Positions 52,767-62,800 are shown, numbered from the stretch's first letter. The stretch is 64,000 nt of DNA from Arthrobacter agilis (GCF_006494655.1 NZ_VHIM01000002.1:310001-374000); one strand, 5' to 3'. Made by a program: numbers and translations. The notes: generated from the letters alone by a model not told the origin.

Positions 52767-52990
52767 TCCCGGGAGCCGGCCCGACGAGGTGCAGACGCGA
52801 GGACACGGTTCGGTGACGATCGCGTCGGGTCGGCGGTCACCGGGAACCTAATTGGTCCGGCCGAGCGTGGACAGGGCAGAATGAAATCACGAGGGGCGTG
52901 ACTGCATGCTGTCTTCTACCCGTGCGCGGGCACAGGGGCGGCTCGGAACACCGGTCGTCGTGACCCGCAGCACCTAACGATGAGGTAGAT
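52767..52990 (+). promoter_or_regulatory. Spacer upstream of the UPF0182 gene
   Basis: This 224-base space must hold the promoter of the UPF0182 gene. GGAACC (52843-52848) followed after 17 bases by CGTG (52866-52869) is a near match to the ECF promoter found before the PDZ protease. TTGGTC and CAGAAT-like boxes also occur at 52853-52883, spaced 19 bases. Neither is convincing alone. Confidence 0.35.
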
Positions 52991-55900
52991 GTGACATCCG
53001 GACCAGACCGTCCGTTCGGCAGCAGGCCGAGCTCAGCCCGTACATCAACGAATCGGCGACGCAATCCGCTGATCCCGACGATCATCGTCGTGGCGGTGAT
53101 CGTCATAGCCTTCGTCTACCTGTCCCAGGTCTACGCGGACGTGCTCTGGTACAACCAGCTGGGCTTCCTGGAGGTCTTCGTGACGGAGAACCTCTCGCGG
53201 ATAGTCCTCTTCCTGGCCGCTTTCCTCATCATGGCCAGTGCCGTGTACTTCAGCCTCCGCATCGCGTTCCGCAGTAGGCCCATCTACGCGCCGGACAGCG
53301 CGGTCCAGGACAATCTGAACCGGTACCAGGCGCAACTCGAACCCATCCGTCGCCTGCTCATGCTGGGCATCCCGGTGGTTCTCGGCGCCTTCGCAGGGAC
53401 CGCGGCCTCGTCGCAGTGGCAACAGGTGCTGCTGTTCCTGAACCAGGTGCCGTTCGGCCGCCAGGACCCGGAGTTCGGGATGGACTACGCGTTCTACATG
53501 TTCACGCTTCCCTTCCTGAGCTTCGTCACGGGGTTCCTGATCAGCGTGGTGATCATCAGCGCCATCGCCACCGTCCTGACGCACTACCTCTACGGCGGCA
53601 TCCGCCTCGAGGAGAAGGGGCTGTTCACCACCAAGGCGGCACGGCTCCAGATCGCGATCGTGGCAGCCCTCTTCCTGATCCTGCAGGGAGTCAACTACTG
53701 GGTGGACCGCTACGACACGCTGCTCAATCAGGGCAGGTGGGCCGGTGCGCTCTACACGGACGTGAACGCCGTGATCCCGACCAAGGCCATCCTCGCCGTC
53801 GCAGCCATCATCGTCGCGGTGCTGTTCGTGGTGTCCGCTTTCATCGGGCGCTGGCGCCTGCCGCTCATCGGGACCGCGATGCTCATCATCACGGCGCTCC
53901 TGGCCGGTGGCGTCTACCCGTCGATCGTCCAGCGCTTCCAGGTGGACCCCTCGCAGCTGAACGCGGAACGTGAGTACATCGACCGCAACATCGAGATGAC
54001 CCGGGAGGCGTACGGACTCGACCGCGTCGAGACCTCGACCTACCGGCCGGAGGACAACCCCCAGGCGGGCGCGCTGAACGCCGATGGTGAGACCACCGCG
54101 AACATCCGCCTGCTGGATCCGAATCTCGTCTCCGACGCATTCAGCCAGTTGCAGCAGTTCCGCCAGTACTACCAGTTCCCCGAGACCCTCAACGTCGACC
54201 GCTACGAGATCGACGGGGAGATCCAGGACACCGTCATCGCCGTCCGCGAACTGGACACCGACGGCGTCCCGACCGGCTGGGTGAACGAGCACGCCTTCTA
54301 CACGCACGGCTACGGCGTGGTCGCCGCTGCAGGCGCCACGGTGCAGCCCGACGGCCGCCCCGAGTTCCTGCAGTCGGGCATCCCCTCCACCGGTCTGCTG
54401 GGAGACGAGTCCACCTACGAGCCGAGGATCTACTTCGGCGAGAGCTCTCCCTTGTACTCCGTGGTCGGCGCCCCCGAGGGGTCCGACCCGGCGGAGATCG
54501 ACCGCCCGCAGGATGAGAACTCGGACACGGACTCCAGGACCACGTTCGACGGCGACGGTGGGCCAATGGTCGGCAGCCCCTTCAACCGCCTCGTCTACGC
54601 CCTGAAGTTCCAGTCCACGGACCTCCTGCTCTCCGATCAGGTCAACAGCGAATCGCAGATCCTCTACGACCGCGACCCGGTGGACCGCGTGCGCAAGGTT
54701 GCGCCCTACCTGACGCTCGACGGCAACAGCTACCCGGCGATCGTCGACGGGCGCGTGAAGTGGATCCTCGACGGGTACACCACGAGTTCCAACTTCCCGT
54801 ACTCGCAGGAACAGAGCCTCGAGACGGCCACCCAGGATTCGCAGACCGCGGAAGGCCTGACGGCAGCGCTGCCTGCCGAGCAGGTGAACTACATCCGCAA
54901 TGCCGTGAAGGCGACGGTCGACGCCTACGACGGCTCGGTGACCCTGTACGCGTGGGACGATCAGGACCCCATCCTGAGGGCATGGCAGAACGTCTACCCG
55001 TCCTCGCTCACCTCCTACAGCGAGATGTCCGCCGACCTCCTCGCGCACGTGCGCTACCCGGAGGATCTGTTCAAGGTGCAGCGGGAGCTGCTGGCGCGGT
55101 ACCACGTCACCAGCACCAATGAGTTCTTCGACAACAGCCAGGCGTGGAGCGTCCCGGCCGATCCCGGCGCGCTCTCCGACGGAACGGCGACGGCGAGCAC
55201 GCCCCGGCAGCCGCCGTTCTACCTCACGCTGCAGATGCCCGAGCAGGACGAGGCGGCCTTCTCGCTGACCACGCCCTACATCCCCTTCGTGCCTGCTGGC
55301 CAGACTCCGAGGAATGTGCTCTACGGGTTCCTCGCGGCCAACGGCGATGCGGGAACCGGCGAGGACGGCGTCAAGAACGAGAACTACGGCCGGCTCACGC
55401 TGCTCGACAGCTCCGGACAGGACTCGGTCGTCGGTCCGGGACAGGCGCAGAACCTGTTCAACTCGGACACGACCGTGTCCCAGGAGCTGAACCTGCTGCG
55501 GCAGGGCGCATCCGAGGTCATCAACGGCAACCTGCTGACACTACCGATCGGCGGGGGCATCGCTTATGTGCAGCCCGTGTACGTGCAGTCGTCCGGCAGT
55601 TCGTCCTTCCCCGTCCTGCGACGCGTCCTCGTGAGCTTCGGCGAGGATGTCGGATTCGCTCCGACGCTCGCCGAGGCGCTCGACCAGGTCTTCGGTGGCG
55701 ACTCGGGTGCGACCACGGGGGACAGCGACAACGTGGGGGAGACCCCCGAGGACCCGGCTGCTCCGCCGGTGGAAGAGGGCGGAGAAGGAGCGACGCCTAC
55801 GCCCGCTCCGACGCCGGATGCAGGCCCCGGAACGACCACGGGCGATCCTGCAGCTGATCTCCGGACTGCGCTCAACGATGCCAACACGGCCATCCAGGAA

Positions 55901-56020
55901 GGTAACGCGGCGCTCGCGGCTGGCGATTTCGCCACCTACGGAGAAGCCCAGGAGCGCTTGCAGGACGCCCTGCAGCGGGCCCTGGACGCCGAGGCGCAGG
56001 TCGCGGGAGACGCCGGCTAG
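52991..56020 (+). CDS. UPF0182 large membrane protein
   Basis: A 1009-residue protein of the UPF0182 family. The N-terminal third has about seven hydrophobic segments (between residues about 20 and 310). A large probably extracytoplasmic domain follows, with conserved parts such as [37 protein letters not shown] and [21 protein letters not shown]. The C terminus is a Pro/Glu/Gly/Thr-rich linker and a short helix. Function is unknown. GTG 52991 has GAGG about eight bases upstream. The gene follows the PDZ/Lon protease gene in mycobacteria too. Confidence 0.9.
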   Translation: MTSGPDRPFGSRPSSARTSTNRRRNPLIPTIIVVAVIVIAFVYLSQVYADVLWYNQLGFLEVFVTENLSRIVLFLAAFLIMASAVYFSLRIAFRSRPIYAPDSAVQDNLNRYQAQLEPIRRLLMLGIPVVLGAFAGTAASSQWQQVLLFLNQVPFGRQDPEFGMDYAFYMFTLPFLSFVTGFLISVVIISAIATVLTHYLYGGIRLEEKGLFTTKAARLQIAIVAALFLILQGVNYWVDRYDTLLNQGRWAGALYTDVNAVIPTKAILAVAAIIVAVLFVVSAFIGRWRLPLIGTAMLIITALLAGGVYPSIVQRFQVDPSQLNAEREYIDRNIEMTREAYGLDRVETSTYRPEDNPQAGALNADGETTANIRLLDPNLVSDAFSQLQQFRQYYQFPETLNVDRYEIDGEIQDTVIAVRELDTDGVPTGWVNEHAFYTHGYGVVAAAGATVQPDGRPEFLQSGIPSTGLLGDESTYEPRIYFGESSPLYSVVGAPEGSDPAEIDRPQDENSDTDSRTTFDGDGGPMVGSPFNRLVYALKFQSTDLLLSDQVNSESQILYDRDPVDRVRKVAPYLTLDGNSYPAIVDGRVKWILDGYTTSSNFPYSQEQSLETATQDSQTAEGLTAALPAEQVNYIRNAVKATVDAYDGSVTLYAWDDQDPILRAWQNVYPSSLTSYSEMSADLLAHVRYPEDLFKVQRELLARYHVTSTNEFFDNSQAWSVPADPGALSDGTATASTPRQPPFYLTLQMPEQDEAAFSLTTPYIPFVPAGQTPRNVLYGFLAANGDAGTGEDGVKNENYGRLTLLDSSGQDSVVGPGQAQNLFNSDTTVSQELNLLRQGASEVINGNLLTLPIGGGIAYVQPVYVQSSGSSSFPVLRRVLVSFGEDVGFAPTLAEALDQVFGGDSGATTGDSDNVGETPEDPAAPPVEEGGEGATPTPAPTPDAGPGTTTGDPAADLRTALNDANTAIQEGNAALAAGDFATYGEAQERLQDALQRALDAEAQVAGDAG

Positions 56021-56049
56021 GCCCGCAAGGGGCCGGGCACCGGCTCGAT

Positions 56050-56078
56050 TTGCCTCCTGGCCCCGCGGCCGGTAACGT
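56050..56078 (+). promoter_or_regulatory. Promoter of the tRNA-fMet gene
   Basis: TTGCCT (56050-56055), a 17-base spacer and TAACGT (56073-56078) give a near-consensus housekeeping promoter. The mature tRNA begins 12 bases after the -10 box, so the leader is only a few bases long. Confidence 0.7.
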
Positions 56079-56089
56079 TAGTTACACGC

Positions 56090-56163
56090 CGCGGGGTGGA
56101 GCAGTTCGGTAGCTCGCTGGGCTCATAACCCAGAGGTCACAGGTTCAAATCCTGTCCCCGCAA
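56090..56163 (+). tRNA. Initiator tRNA-fMet (CAT anticodon)
   Basis: A full cloverleaf of 74 bases. The acceptor stem has C1 opposite A72 (mismatch), the hallmark of bacterial initiator tRNAs, and the anticodon stem carries the three G-C pairs (CTGGG and CCCAG) next to the loop CTCATAA with CAT at 56124-56126. The T arm contains GGTTCAAATCC. The discriminator is A and CCA is not encoded. It has its own promoter and terminator and follows the UPF0182 gene. Confidence 0.97.
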
Positions 56164-56168
56164 CGGAT

Positions 56169-56204
56169 AGAAGTCCGGCTCACCTTCGGGTGGGCCGGAC
56201 TTCT
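56169..56204 (+). terminator. Intrinsic terminator after tRNA-fMet
   Basis: A 16-bp stem (AGAAGTCCGGCTCACC with its complement, one G-T pair) closed by a TTCG tetraloop starts five bases after the tRNA and is followed by a T-containing stretch (TGTTGT). Confidence 0.92.
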
Positions 56205-56355
56205 TGTTGTAGCGGATCGACGTGGTGTGCCGATCAGGGTCGGACGCAGCAGGGCGGGCTCCCTCGTCAGGCGCCGATGGTCCGGGCCCTGTCGGCGCAC
56301 GTCCTCCGCAGGTATCGATCTCCGCCGGCTCGGGGCAGCCTCCTGAGCGCCGGAT

Positions 56356-57744
56356 TCAGTCGGACAGAGCCTTGTAGGCGCTGAGCGCCCGCTCGCGGCT
56401 CTCCTTGAGGTCCACGATGGGTGGCGAGTACTCGGGCGCCGAACCCTTCCAGGGCTCGTGCAGGTTCTCCGCCTCGGCGAGCTCCGGGACGAAACGGAGA
56501 AGATAGGCTCCGTCCGGGTCGAACTTCTTGCTCTGGAGGACAGGGTTGAAAATCCTGAAGTAGGGGCTTGCATCGGCTCCCGAGCCGGCCACCCATTGCC
56601 AACTCGCCGCGTTGCTGGCGGCATCGGCGTCCACCAGGCAGTCCCAGAAGAACTTCTCGCCCACGCGCCAGTCGATCATCAGGTTCTTGATGAGGAATGA
56701 CGCCGTCGCCATCCGCACCCGGTTGTGCATCCAGCCGATCTCCCACAACTGACGCATCCCCGCGTCAATCAGCGGGTATCCCGTCCGGCCCCGCTGCCAC
56801 GCCGTGAGCTCGTCCCGGGTGGACCGCTCCCACGCGAAGCCGTCGAACGAGGGGCGGTAGTTGACGGTCGCGAGTTCGGGATTGAAGTAGAGCAGCTGCC
56901 AGCTGAACTCCCGCCAGCCGAGCTCGGAGCCGAAGACCCGGATGTCTTCGGCTGTGGACGGATCCTTGTGGTCCTGCGCTGCGTGCCAGACCTCGAACGG
57001 ACTGATCTCGCCGAAGCGCAGGTGCGGGGAGAGCATGCTCGTCCCCTGCAGCGCGGGCCGGTCGCGGTTGTCCTTGTACCCGTGCGCGGCGTCGTCGAGG
57101 AAGTCGTCGAGCCGCGCGTGAGCGCCCGCCTCCCCGGGTACCCAGGTCTCCCGCAGCCCCCGGGCCCAGTCTGGCGTCGTGGGTAGCAGGTGCCATGCAT
57201 CGAGCGCCTCAGAGTCCGGCGGGGGCCCGTGGAGGGCTTCGGGTGCGGCGAGGGGCCTGCGGGGTGTCCGGAGGACGAGGCATGCCCGCCAGAAGGGTGT
57301 GAACACCTTGTAGGCCTCACCGGACCCGGCCGTGACTTCCCACGGCTCGTACATCAGGTTGGCCTGGTAGCTCGTCGCTTCGATGCCCTGGTCACCGAAC
57401 GTGGCTTTGAGTGCGGCGTCGATCGTGCGCTCGGCCAGACCGTAGCGTCGGTTCCAGACGACGGCGTGCGCGCCGCTCTCGTCGACGAGCTGCGGAAGAA
57501 CAACCTCGGCGGGCCCTTTGCGGAGGACCAGGGAGACCCCGAGCTCTGCCAGTGATCCGGCCAGAGCATCGAGCGAGTGATGCAGCCACCACTTCGAGGC
57601 GCCCCCCAGCGGCCGGATTCCCTCCGTCTCCTCATCGAGGACATAGCAGGCGACCACGTCATCCCCGCTCTCCGCCGCCGCGACGAGCGCGGGGTTGTCG
57701 GAGATACGGAGGTCGTCGCGGAACCACACCAGAGTCACAGCCAT
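56356..57744 (-). CDS. phrB: Deoxyribodipyrimidine photolyase
   Basis: A 462-residue DNA photolyase that repairs UV-induced pyrimidine dimers with FAD and light. The N-terminal antenna domain starts VTLVWFRDDLRISDNPALV. The FAD domain contains WQRGRTGYPLIDAGMRQL, the signature WMHNRVRMATASFLIKNL and a late tryptophan-rich segment WQWVAGSGADASPYFRIFNP. Its length fits class I CPD photolyases. It is leftward with a hairpin between it and the pspA gene upstream, so it probably has its own promoter. Confidence 0.92.
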   Translation of the reverse strand: MAVTLVWFRDDLRISDNPALVAAAESGDDVVACYVLDEETEGIRPLGGASKWWLHHSLDALAGSLAELGVSLVLRKGPAEVVLPQLVDESGAHAVVWNRRYGLAERTIDAALKATFGDQGIEATSYQANLMYEPWEVTAGSGEAYKVFTPFWRACLVLRTPRRPLAAPEALHGPPPDSEALDAWHLLPTTPDWARGLRETWVPGEAGAHARLDDFLDDAAHGYKDNRDRPALQGTSMLSPHLRFGEISPFEVWHAAQDHKDPSTAEDIRVFGSELGWREFSWQLLYFNPELATVNYRPSFDGFAWERSTRDELTAWQRGRTGYPLIDAGMRQLWEIGWMHNRVRMATASFLIKNLMIDWRVGEKFFWDCLVDADAASNAASWQWVAGSGADASPYFRIFNPVLQSKKFDPDGAYLLRFVPELAEAENLHEPWKGSAPEYSPPIVDLKESRERALSAYKALSD

Positions 57745-57795
57745 GACTTCAATCTAACCCGCGCCGAGGGGACCCAGGACCGGGCGGAACGGCAA

Positions 57796-57825
57796 GGGAA
57801 CCACGCTCTGGTGACCGTGGTTCCC
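57796..57825 (-). terminator. Hairpin between pspA and phrB
   Basis: A 10-bp stem (GGGAACCACG and complement) with a ten-base loop lies 37 bases after the pspA stop on the minus strand, before the phrB start. It has TT but no long U-run after it, so it is a candidate terminator. Confidence 0.5.
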
Positions 57826-57861
57826 CTGTGCTATGCGGGGGCTTGCGGTGCCCTGCTGATA

Positions 57862-58656
57862 TCAGTAGGTGGTCTCGCCCGTGGTCGACGGCGTACCCGA
57901 GGCGGCGCCCGTGCCGGCTCCCTGACCGATCGCGGACGGGCTTCCGGATCCCGACTTCAGGGCCGCGAGGCGGGCTTCGATTTCCGTTTGCTCGCCGAGA
58001 TCCTCGAGGCTCTCGAACTGGGCGTCCAGGCTCGACGACGCGAGTTCCTGCTGACCACGGACCTTCGCCTCCTCGCGGCGGATCTTCTCCTCGAATCGAC
58101 CCACCTCGCTCGTCGGGTCCATGAAGTCGATGCTCTTGACGGCGTCGTGCACCTGCTGCTGTGCCTGGGCGGTGCGGGAACGGGCGATGAGCTGGTCCCG
58201 CTTGACGGTGAGCTCGCCCAGCTTGCCCTTCATCTGGTTCAGGCCGTCCTTGAGCTTGTCGACGATCTCCGTCTGCGACGCGATGGTCGGCTCGGCACCC
58301 TTTGCTTCGTTCTCCGCAGCCATCTGCCGCTGAATGGCGACCTTGGCGAGGTTGTCGAACTTCTGGGCATCGGTCGTGTCACCGGTCGAGCGGTACTCGT
58401 CGGCTTTGCGCGAGGCGGCGAGGGCCTTGTTGCCCCAGCTCCGGGCGTTGTCGACGTCCTCGTTGTAGTCGTCCTGCATCATGCGCAGGTTGCCGATGGT
58501 CTGCGCGACGGCGCTCTCGGCCTCGGCAATGCTGTTCGTGTAGTCACGCACCATCTGGTCGAGCATCTTCTGCGGGTCTTCCGCCGAATCGAGCAACGCG
58601 TTGATGTTGGCTCGCGTGAGCTGGGCGATCCTGCCGAATATTGACTGCTTTACCAT
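57862..58656 (-). CDS. pspA: PspA/IM30 family membrane-stress protein
   Basis: A 264-residue coiled-coil protein of the PspA/IM30/Vipp1 group. The amphipathic N terminus (MVKQSIFGRIAQLTRANINAL) and long helices with DYNEDVDNARSWGNKALAASR and FEEKIRREEAKVRGQQELA are typical. A short Gly/Ser/Thr tail ends the protein. PspA binds stressed inner membrane and stabilises it. ATG 58656 was chosen because AAAGGGA lies about nine bases upstream; an earlier ATG (MKNRKG) would put a basic peptide ahead of the amphipathic helix. It lies 63 bases after the TPM-domain gene, probably in one operon. Confidence 0.85.
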   Translation of the reverse strand: MVKQSIFGRIAQLTRANINALLDSAEDPQKMLDQMVRDYTNSIAEAESAVAQTIGNLRMMQDDYNEDVDNARSWGNKALAASRKADEYRSTGDTTDAQKFDNLAKVAIQRQMAAENEAKGAEPTIASQTEIVDKLKDGLNQMKGKLGELTVKRDQLIARSRTAQAQQQVHDAVKSIDFMDPTSEVGRFEEKIRREEAKVRGQQELASSSLDAQFESLEDLGEQTEIEARLAALKSGSGSPSAIGQGAGTGAASGTPSTTGETTY

Positions 58657-58719
58657 GGGGTTTCCCTTTCGATTCTTCATGATGATCCTTACGTGTTGCT
58701 GATCCGCCGGGTCGGTCGA

Positions 58720-60858
58720 CTAGAAGTCGCCGCCGCCCCCGCCGAACCCGCCGAAGCCTCCGCCACCGCCGCCGAACCCGCCGAAGCCGCCGCCGCCGAA
58801 GCTGCCGCCGCCTCCTCCGAAGCCCCCGCCACCGTCGCCGCTACCGCCGAACATCCCCCCGCCGCCTCCGCCGTTCAGGAGTCCGCCGAGGAGGATTCCA
58901 CCGAGGAGTGCTCCGCCCATGCCGTCGCCGCCCCGGCGGCCACCATACATTCCGCCCATCCCGCCCATTCCGCCGCGGCCGAAACCGTCGACGTCCTGCT
59001 GCGCGAGCTGCGCGGCCTGATCTGCGAGTTGCGCGGCCTGCTGGGCATGTGACAGGGCCGTGACGGGGTCGGACCGCTGCTGGTCGACGGCGACGTGCAG
59101 GTTGCGTTCGGCCTCCGCGAGACGTGTTCGGGCCTCGCTCCCGACGCCGCCGCGGCGTGCGCGGATGTAGTCCGCCGTGCCCGAGATGGCGGACTGCGCG
59201 GCGATGAGTGCGTGCTGGAGCGATTCCTGGGCGCGGCGGGCGTTCTCGGCCTGATCCCGGACGTTGCCCAGCGCGGCATCGAGCTGAGCATGCGCAGCCT
59301 TCAGGCGCTGCAGGAGTGCCACAGGGTTGCTCCTCGCGTTCTGGCGTTCCTGCCGCACCGTCGTGACCGCGGTCTGCAGGGCCGCCACGGGGCCGGCGAG
59401 GTCGCGGTACTGCCCGGTGCGATCCATGGCCTGCGCCTGGGCGAGGTCCTGCTCCGTCTCCGGAAGGGCTCGTTCGAGGTCGCGTTCTGCCACGGCCAGT
59501 TCTTCTGCCCGCTTGTCGATGGCATCGAGCAGGACCGTGCTCTGATGCACGGCTTCCTCCGCCGCGCGGACGGCCACGACAGCACGCCCGGTGTCACCGT
59601 CGGACATCCGGGACTGCGCTTCGGTCGCGGCGCTGTTCACGAAGGCCAGCCGTTCCTGTGCCTGCTCGATGTTGTCCGCGACCTGCGACGTCGCAGTCTC
59701 GAGGTAGCGTGCCTCCAATGTCCGCAGGGTCTGCTCGGCAGAGCTCAGGCGTCGCTGTGCCTCGCCGGCACTCGCCTGCGCCTTTGCGAGCGCGTCGGGC
59801 GCGTTGCGTTCGAGTTCCCGCAGGGCATCGAAGTCGTCCTTGTGGGCCTGGAGGGAGGCGTTGACGTCCTCGCAGCGCCGGATGATCTCTCCGAGCCACT
59901 CACGCTGCTGCTGCTCCGTGTCCGGGATGTGGTCGTCCAACTGCTGCTGCAGCTTGAAGGACTCACTCATGTGGCGCTTGGCGCCTGCGATGTCCTCCGA
60001 GAACGGTGCGATCGCATCAGCGCCGTACTGCGCCTCGGCGAACCCGAGTTCCTGCTCACTCGACTTGATGGCGTCATCGGCCGCGATGAGAAGGCTTCCG
60101 GCCCGCGTCCGCAGATCCTCGACGCTGAGTGCAGCCAGGGGATCGACCACCTCGCCGCTCGCCGCCGGTACAGGACCGTAGCCGTACTCCTCGCGTCGGC
60201 GCTGGGCACTGGTGCCGCCGCGGTTCTTCAGGACCAGGTAGCCGCCGGCGCCGGCGATCGCGACGAGCCCGCCCACCAGGACGAGCCCGCCCATCCCGCT
60301 GCCGCCCGTCGATGTACCGGTGCCCGTTCCCGTGGACGTTCCGTCACCGCCCGAACCGCCGATGCTGCTGCCGTTGAGCGCCTGCGCGACGCCGTCGACG
60401 GCTGCCAGTCCGCCACCGAGCCAGTCGCCCGCCTGCAACTCCGGAGTCACGGCGTCGGTGCGGATCTCCTGCACCGAGGGGTAGATGCCGGAGCGCTCGC
60501 CGGCGACGAACCCCAGGTTCCGCTGTTCCACGGCGACGGCCAGGAGCGCCTCATCGGCGGAGGTCGCATTCTCGGTAGCGGCTGCAGCGGCCCAGGCCTC
60601 GCCATCGCTGGGATTCTCGAAGGTATCGACATAGACGACCCGCACGGTGAAATTCTCGTTCGCCCGCAGATCCTCGATCGCGGACTGGAGCTCGGCCTCG
60701 TCGCCGTCACTGAGCACGCCCGCGTTGTCGACCACGAAATCTCCCTGCGGGAACGTGATCGGTTCATCGGCGAGCGCGGCGGTACTCGAGATCAGCGGGA
60801 TCGCCAGGACGGCGCCCACCACAGCAGAGACGCGGGTGCGCCTGCTCAACATTCGCAT
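58720..60858 (-). CDS. TPM-domain secreted/membrane protein with coiled coil and Gly-rich tail
   Basis: A 712-residue protein. A signal peptide (residues 1-30, ending SSTAALADEP) precedes a TPM domain (about 38-155, with VVDNAGVLSDGDEAELQSAI). A membrane segment follows (about 192-213, GLVLVGGLVAIAGAGGYLVL). The rest is a long, probably cytoplasmic, coiled-coil region (about 240-600) and a Gly-rich tail ending GGGGGDF. TPM-domain proteins have been linked to membrane protein quality control and photosystem repair in other organisms. It is co-directional with pspA and divergent from htrA, which suggests an envelope-maintenance role. Confidence 0.82.
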   Translation of the reverse strand: MRMLSRRTRVSAVVGAVLAIPLISSTAALADEPITFPQGDFVVDNAGVLSDGDEAELQSAIEDLRANENFTVRVVYVDTFENPSDGEAWAAAAATENATSADEALLAVAVEQRNLGFVAGERSGIYPSVQEIRTDAVTPELQAGDWLGGGLAAVDGVAQALNGSSIGGSGGDGTSTGTGTGTSTGGSGMGGLVLVGGLVAIAGAGGYLVLKNRGGTSAQRRREEYGYGPVPAASGEVVDPLAALSVEDLRTRAGSLLIAADDAIKSSEQELGFAEAQYGADAIAPFSEDIAGAKRHMSESFKLQQQLDDHIPDTEQQQREWLGEIIRRCEDVNASLQAHKDDFDALRELERNAPDALAKAQASAGEAQRRLSSAEQTLRTLEARYLETATSQVADNIEQAQERLAFVNSAATEAQSRMSDGDTGRAVVAVRAAEEAVHQSTVLLDAIDKRAEELAVAERDLERALPETEQDLAQAQAMDRTGQYRDLAGPVAALQTAVTTVRQERQNARSNPVALLQRLKAAHAQLDAALGNVRDQAENARRAQESLQHALIAAQSAISGTADYIRARRGGVGSEARTRLAEAERNLHVAVDQQRSDPVTALSHAQQAAQLADQAAQLAQQDVDGFGRGGMGGMGGMYGGRRGGDGMGGALLGGILLGGLLNGGGGGGMFGGSGDGGGGFGGGGGSFGGGGFGGFGGGGGGFGGFGGGGGDF

Positions 60859-61210
60859 TTTCGACCCTTCGGCACGTCCTCCGGACCACTCCGATCCCAG
60901 GACTGGGTCGACGGACGCCGGAGGCTCCCTGTCTTTCCGATTCTATGGATGGGGTGGGGGGAGCGTCCACCATGCCTCCTGCGCCCCTAGCGAAAGCACA
61001 GGTGGAGTCGCTCAGGGAGGAGTGAAACCGCACGCACCGGGGGCGAATGCGGCGATACTGGTTGCCGGGCGGTTCGGTCGGGAGACGATGGACTCCTGTG
61101 CAGGATTCGGTGGACGGCTCAGCGACTTCTCAGACACCGCACAGCAAACACGTGAGTGTTGCTCAGCGTCGGTTGCCATGATGTGGTCAACAGCAACGAA
61201 AGGACCTCCC
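60859..61210. promoter_or_regulatory. Divergent intergenic region between TPM-domain gene and htrA
   Basis: This 352-base spacer holds divergent promoters. An imperfect inverted repeat (AGCAAACAC, GTGA, GTGTTGCT; 61143-61163) lies about 50 bases before htrA. AAAGGA at 61199-61204 is the htrA ribosome binding site. I see no gene that I can support and no certain promoter boxes. Confidence 0.4.
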
Positions 61211-62674
61211 ATGAACGAGCAGCCAGGTTCCCAGGGCAAGCCCGAGCGCGCCCTCCCTCCGCAGCCGCAGACCCCGCCCACCTGGGGTTCGGGCTGGGAT
61301 TCCCAGCAGAGCTCCGGCCAGCGGACGGCCCGGGGCCAGGCCGGCGAGCCACGTCAGGAAGGCGCCGGGCAGAATCGGCCGGCGACGCATCCCGCCTACG
61401 CGGGGCACCAGCCCTTCTACGGCGGGCAGGGTTCGTACGGTCAGCCACCGCAGGGCAACCGGCCGGTGCGAAGGGAGCGCAGGCGCGTGGGCCTCACCAC
61501 CTTCGCCGCCGGCGTCCTCGTGGCGGGACTCGTGGGCGGCGGTGTGGGGACGGCGGCCATCTCCGCACTGGACGACAGCACGACGACCGCGACGTCCCGG
61601 ACAGCGCCCGAGTCCATCGTCGTCAACAACACGGACGATGTGAACACCATCACCGGCGCGGCAGTCACCGCATCGCCGAGCGTCGTCACCATCGCCGTGA
61701 ACGGGGGCACCGCCAGCGGTTCCGGGTCCGGGATCATCCTCGACACGGACGGACACATCCTCACCAATACGCACGTGGTGACTCTCGGCGGACAGGTCTC
61801 CGACCCGACGGTCGAGGTCAAACTCGACGACGGGCGCGTCTACCCGGCCACCGTCGTCGGTACCGACCCACTCAGCGACCTCGCCGTCATCAAGATCGAC
61901 GCACCGGACCTGACCGCCGCCACTCTCGGCAATTCCGACGAGCTCAACGTCGGCGACACCGCGATCGCCATCGGCGCTCCGCTCGGACTGAGCGGCACGG
62001 TCACCGACGGGATCGTCTCCACCCTGAACCGCACCATCAGCGTCGCCTCGTCGGCCGTCCCCGAGGACCAGCCCGATAGTGCGCAGACGGAGGAGGGCGA
62101 GGGCTTCAACTTCCTGCCGCCGGGAGGATCCGGCGAACAGCAGACGCAGTCCCAGGGCTCCATCTACCTGAACGTCATCCAGACCGACGCCGCGATCAAC
62201 CAGGGCAACTCCGGCGGGGCGCTCGTCGACGCCGATGGTCACATCATCGGAGTGAACGTCGCCATCGCCTCGGGAGGATCCGGCGAATCGACCGGCAACA
62301 TCGGTGTCGGCTTCTCCATCCCGATCAACTACGCGGACCGTATCGCGAAGGAGATCATCGCGAACGGCGAGGCCACCCACGGATTCCTGGGCGTCAGCGT
62401 GACTGCGGCCTCGGGCGACGGGGCGCAGAGTACCTCGACCTTCTCCGCGGGAGCGCTCGTGGAGTCGGTGGAACCGGGTTCCCCGGCGGAAGGCGCGTCA
62501 CTCGAGGTCGGGGACGTCATCACGAAGGTGGGTACCTACACGATCACCGATCCCCAGTCCTTGACCGCTGCGGGGCGCATCCAGACCGTGGGCCAGCAGG
62601 TACCCGTCGAGATCGTCCGGGGCGGGGAGACGCGCACCGTCGAGATCGAGCTCGCGCAGGCGCCGACACCGTAG
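61211..62674 (+). CDS. htrA: Trypsin-like serine protease with PDZ domain (HtrA/DegP type)
   Basis: A 487-residue membrane-anchored protease. The first 95 residues are cytoplasmic and Pro/Gln/Gly-rich. A membrane segment follows (about 98-122, LTTFAAGVLVAGLVGGG). The S1C protease domain has the catalytic His in ILTNTHVV (about 186), Asp in DLAVIKID (about 223) and Ser in QGNSGGALVD (about 333). A PDZ domain (about 395-480) ends the protein. It degrades or refolds damaged envelope proteins. ATG 61211 has AAAGGA seven bases upstream. It is divergent from the TPM-domain gene. Confidence 0.93.
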   Translation: MNEQPGSQGKPERALPPQPQTPPTWGSGWDSQQSSGQRTARGQAGEPRQEGAGQNRPATHPAYAGHQPFYGGQGSYGQPPQGNRPVRRERRRVGLTTFAAGVLVAGLVGGGVGTAAISALDDSTTTATSRTAPESIVVNNTDDVNTITGAAVTASPSVVTIAVNGGTASGSGSGIILDTDGHILTNTHVVTLGGQVSDPTVEVKLDDGRVYPATVVGTDPLSDLAVIKIDAPDLTAATLGNSDELNVGDTAIAIGAPLGLSGTVTDGIVSTLNRTISVASSAVPEDQPDSAQTEEGEGFNFLPPGGSGEQQTQSQGSIYLNVIQTDAAINQGNSGGALVDADGHIIGVNVAIASGGSGESTGNIGVGFSIPINYADRIAKEIIANGEATHGFLGVSVTAASGDGAQSTSTFSAGALVESVEPGSPAEGASLEVGDVITKVGTYTITDPQSLTAAGRIQTVGQQVPVEIVRGGETRTVEIELAQAPTP

Positions 62675-62769
62675 CCGTCGATCGCCGTCGACCGCCCTCG
62701 ATGCTCGTCGGCAGCCGCCGGTAGTCCGGTGCGCGTGGCGCAGGAGGCCGCTCGGCGGTGAAGCACCCA

Positions 62770-62800
62770 GAAGGCGGTCCCGGGAGTCGGGACCGCCTTC
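62770..62800 (+). terminator. Intrinsic terminator downstream of htrA
   Basis: A perfect 13-bp stem (GAAGGCGGTCCCG and complement) with a five-base loop GGAGT lies 96 bases after the htrA stop and before etfB. It is followed by GCTGTGT rather than a long T-run. Confidence 0.8.

Noticed and set aside
53045-55105. A 686-codon open frame on the minus strand opposite the UPF0182 gene
   Set aside because: It mirrors the codon-position GC bias of the real gene, has no recognisable domain and is rich in Val/Glu/Arg/Gly shadows. The plus strand encodes a conserved family.
57577-58644. A 355-codon plus-strand frame over pspA
   Set aside because: Antisense shadow. The PspA coiled coil on the minus strand is clear and has a good ribosome binding site.
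59095-60990. A 631-codon plus-strand frame opposite the TPM-domain gene
   Set aside because: Antisense shadow of a high-GC gene. The minus strand has a signal peptide, TPM domain and membrane segment.
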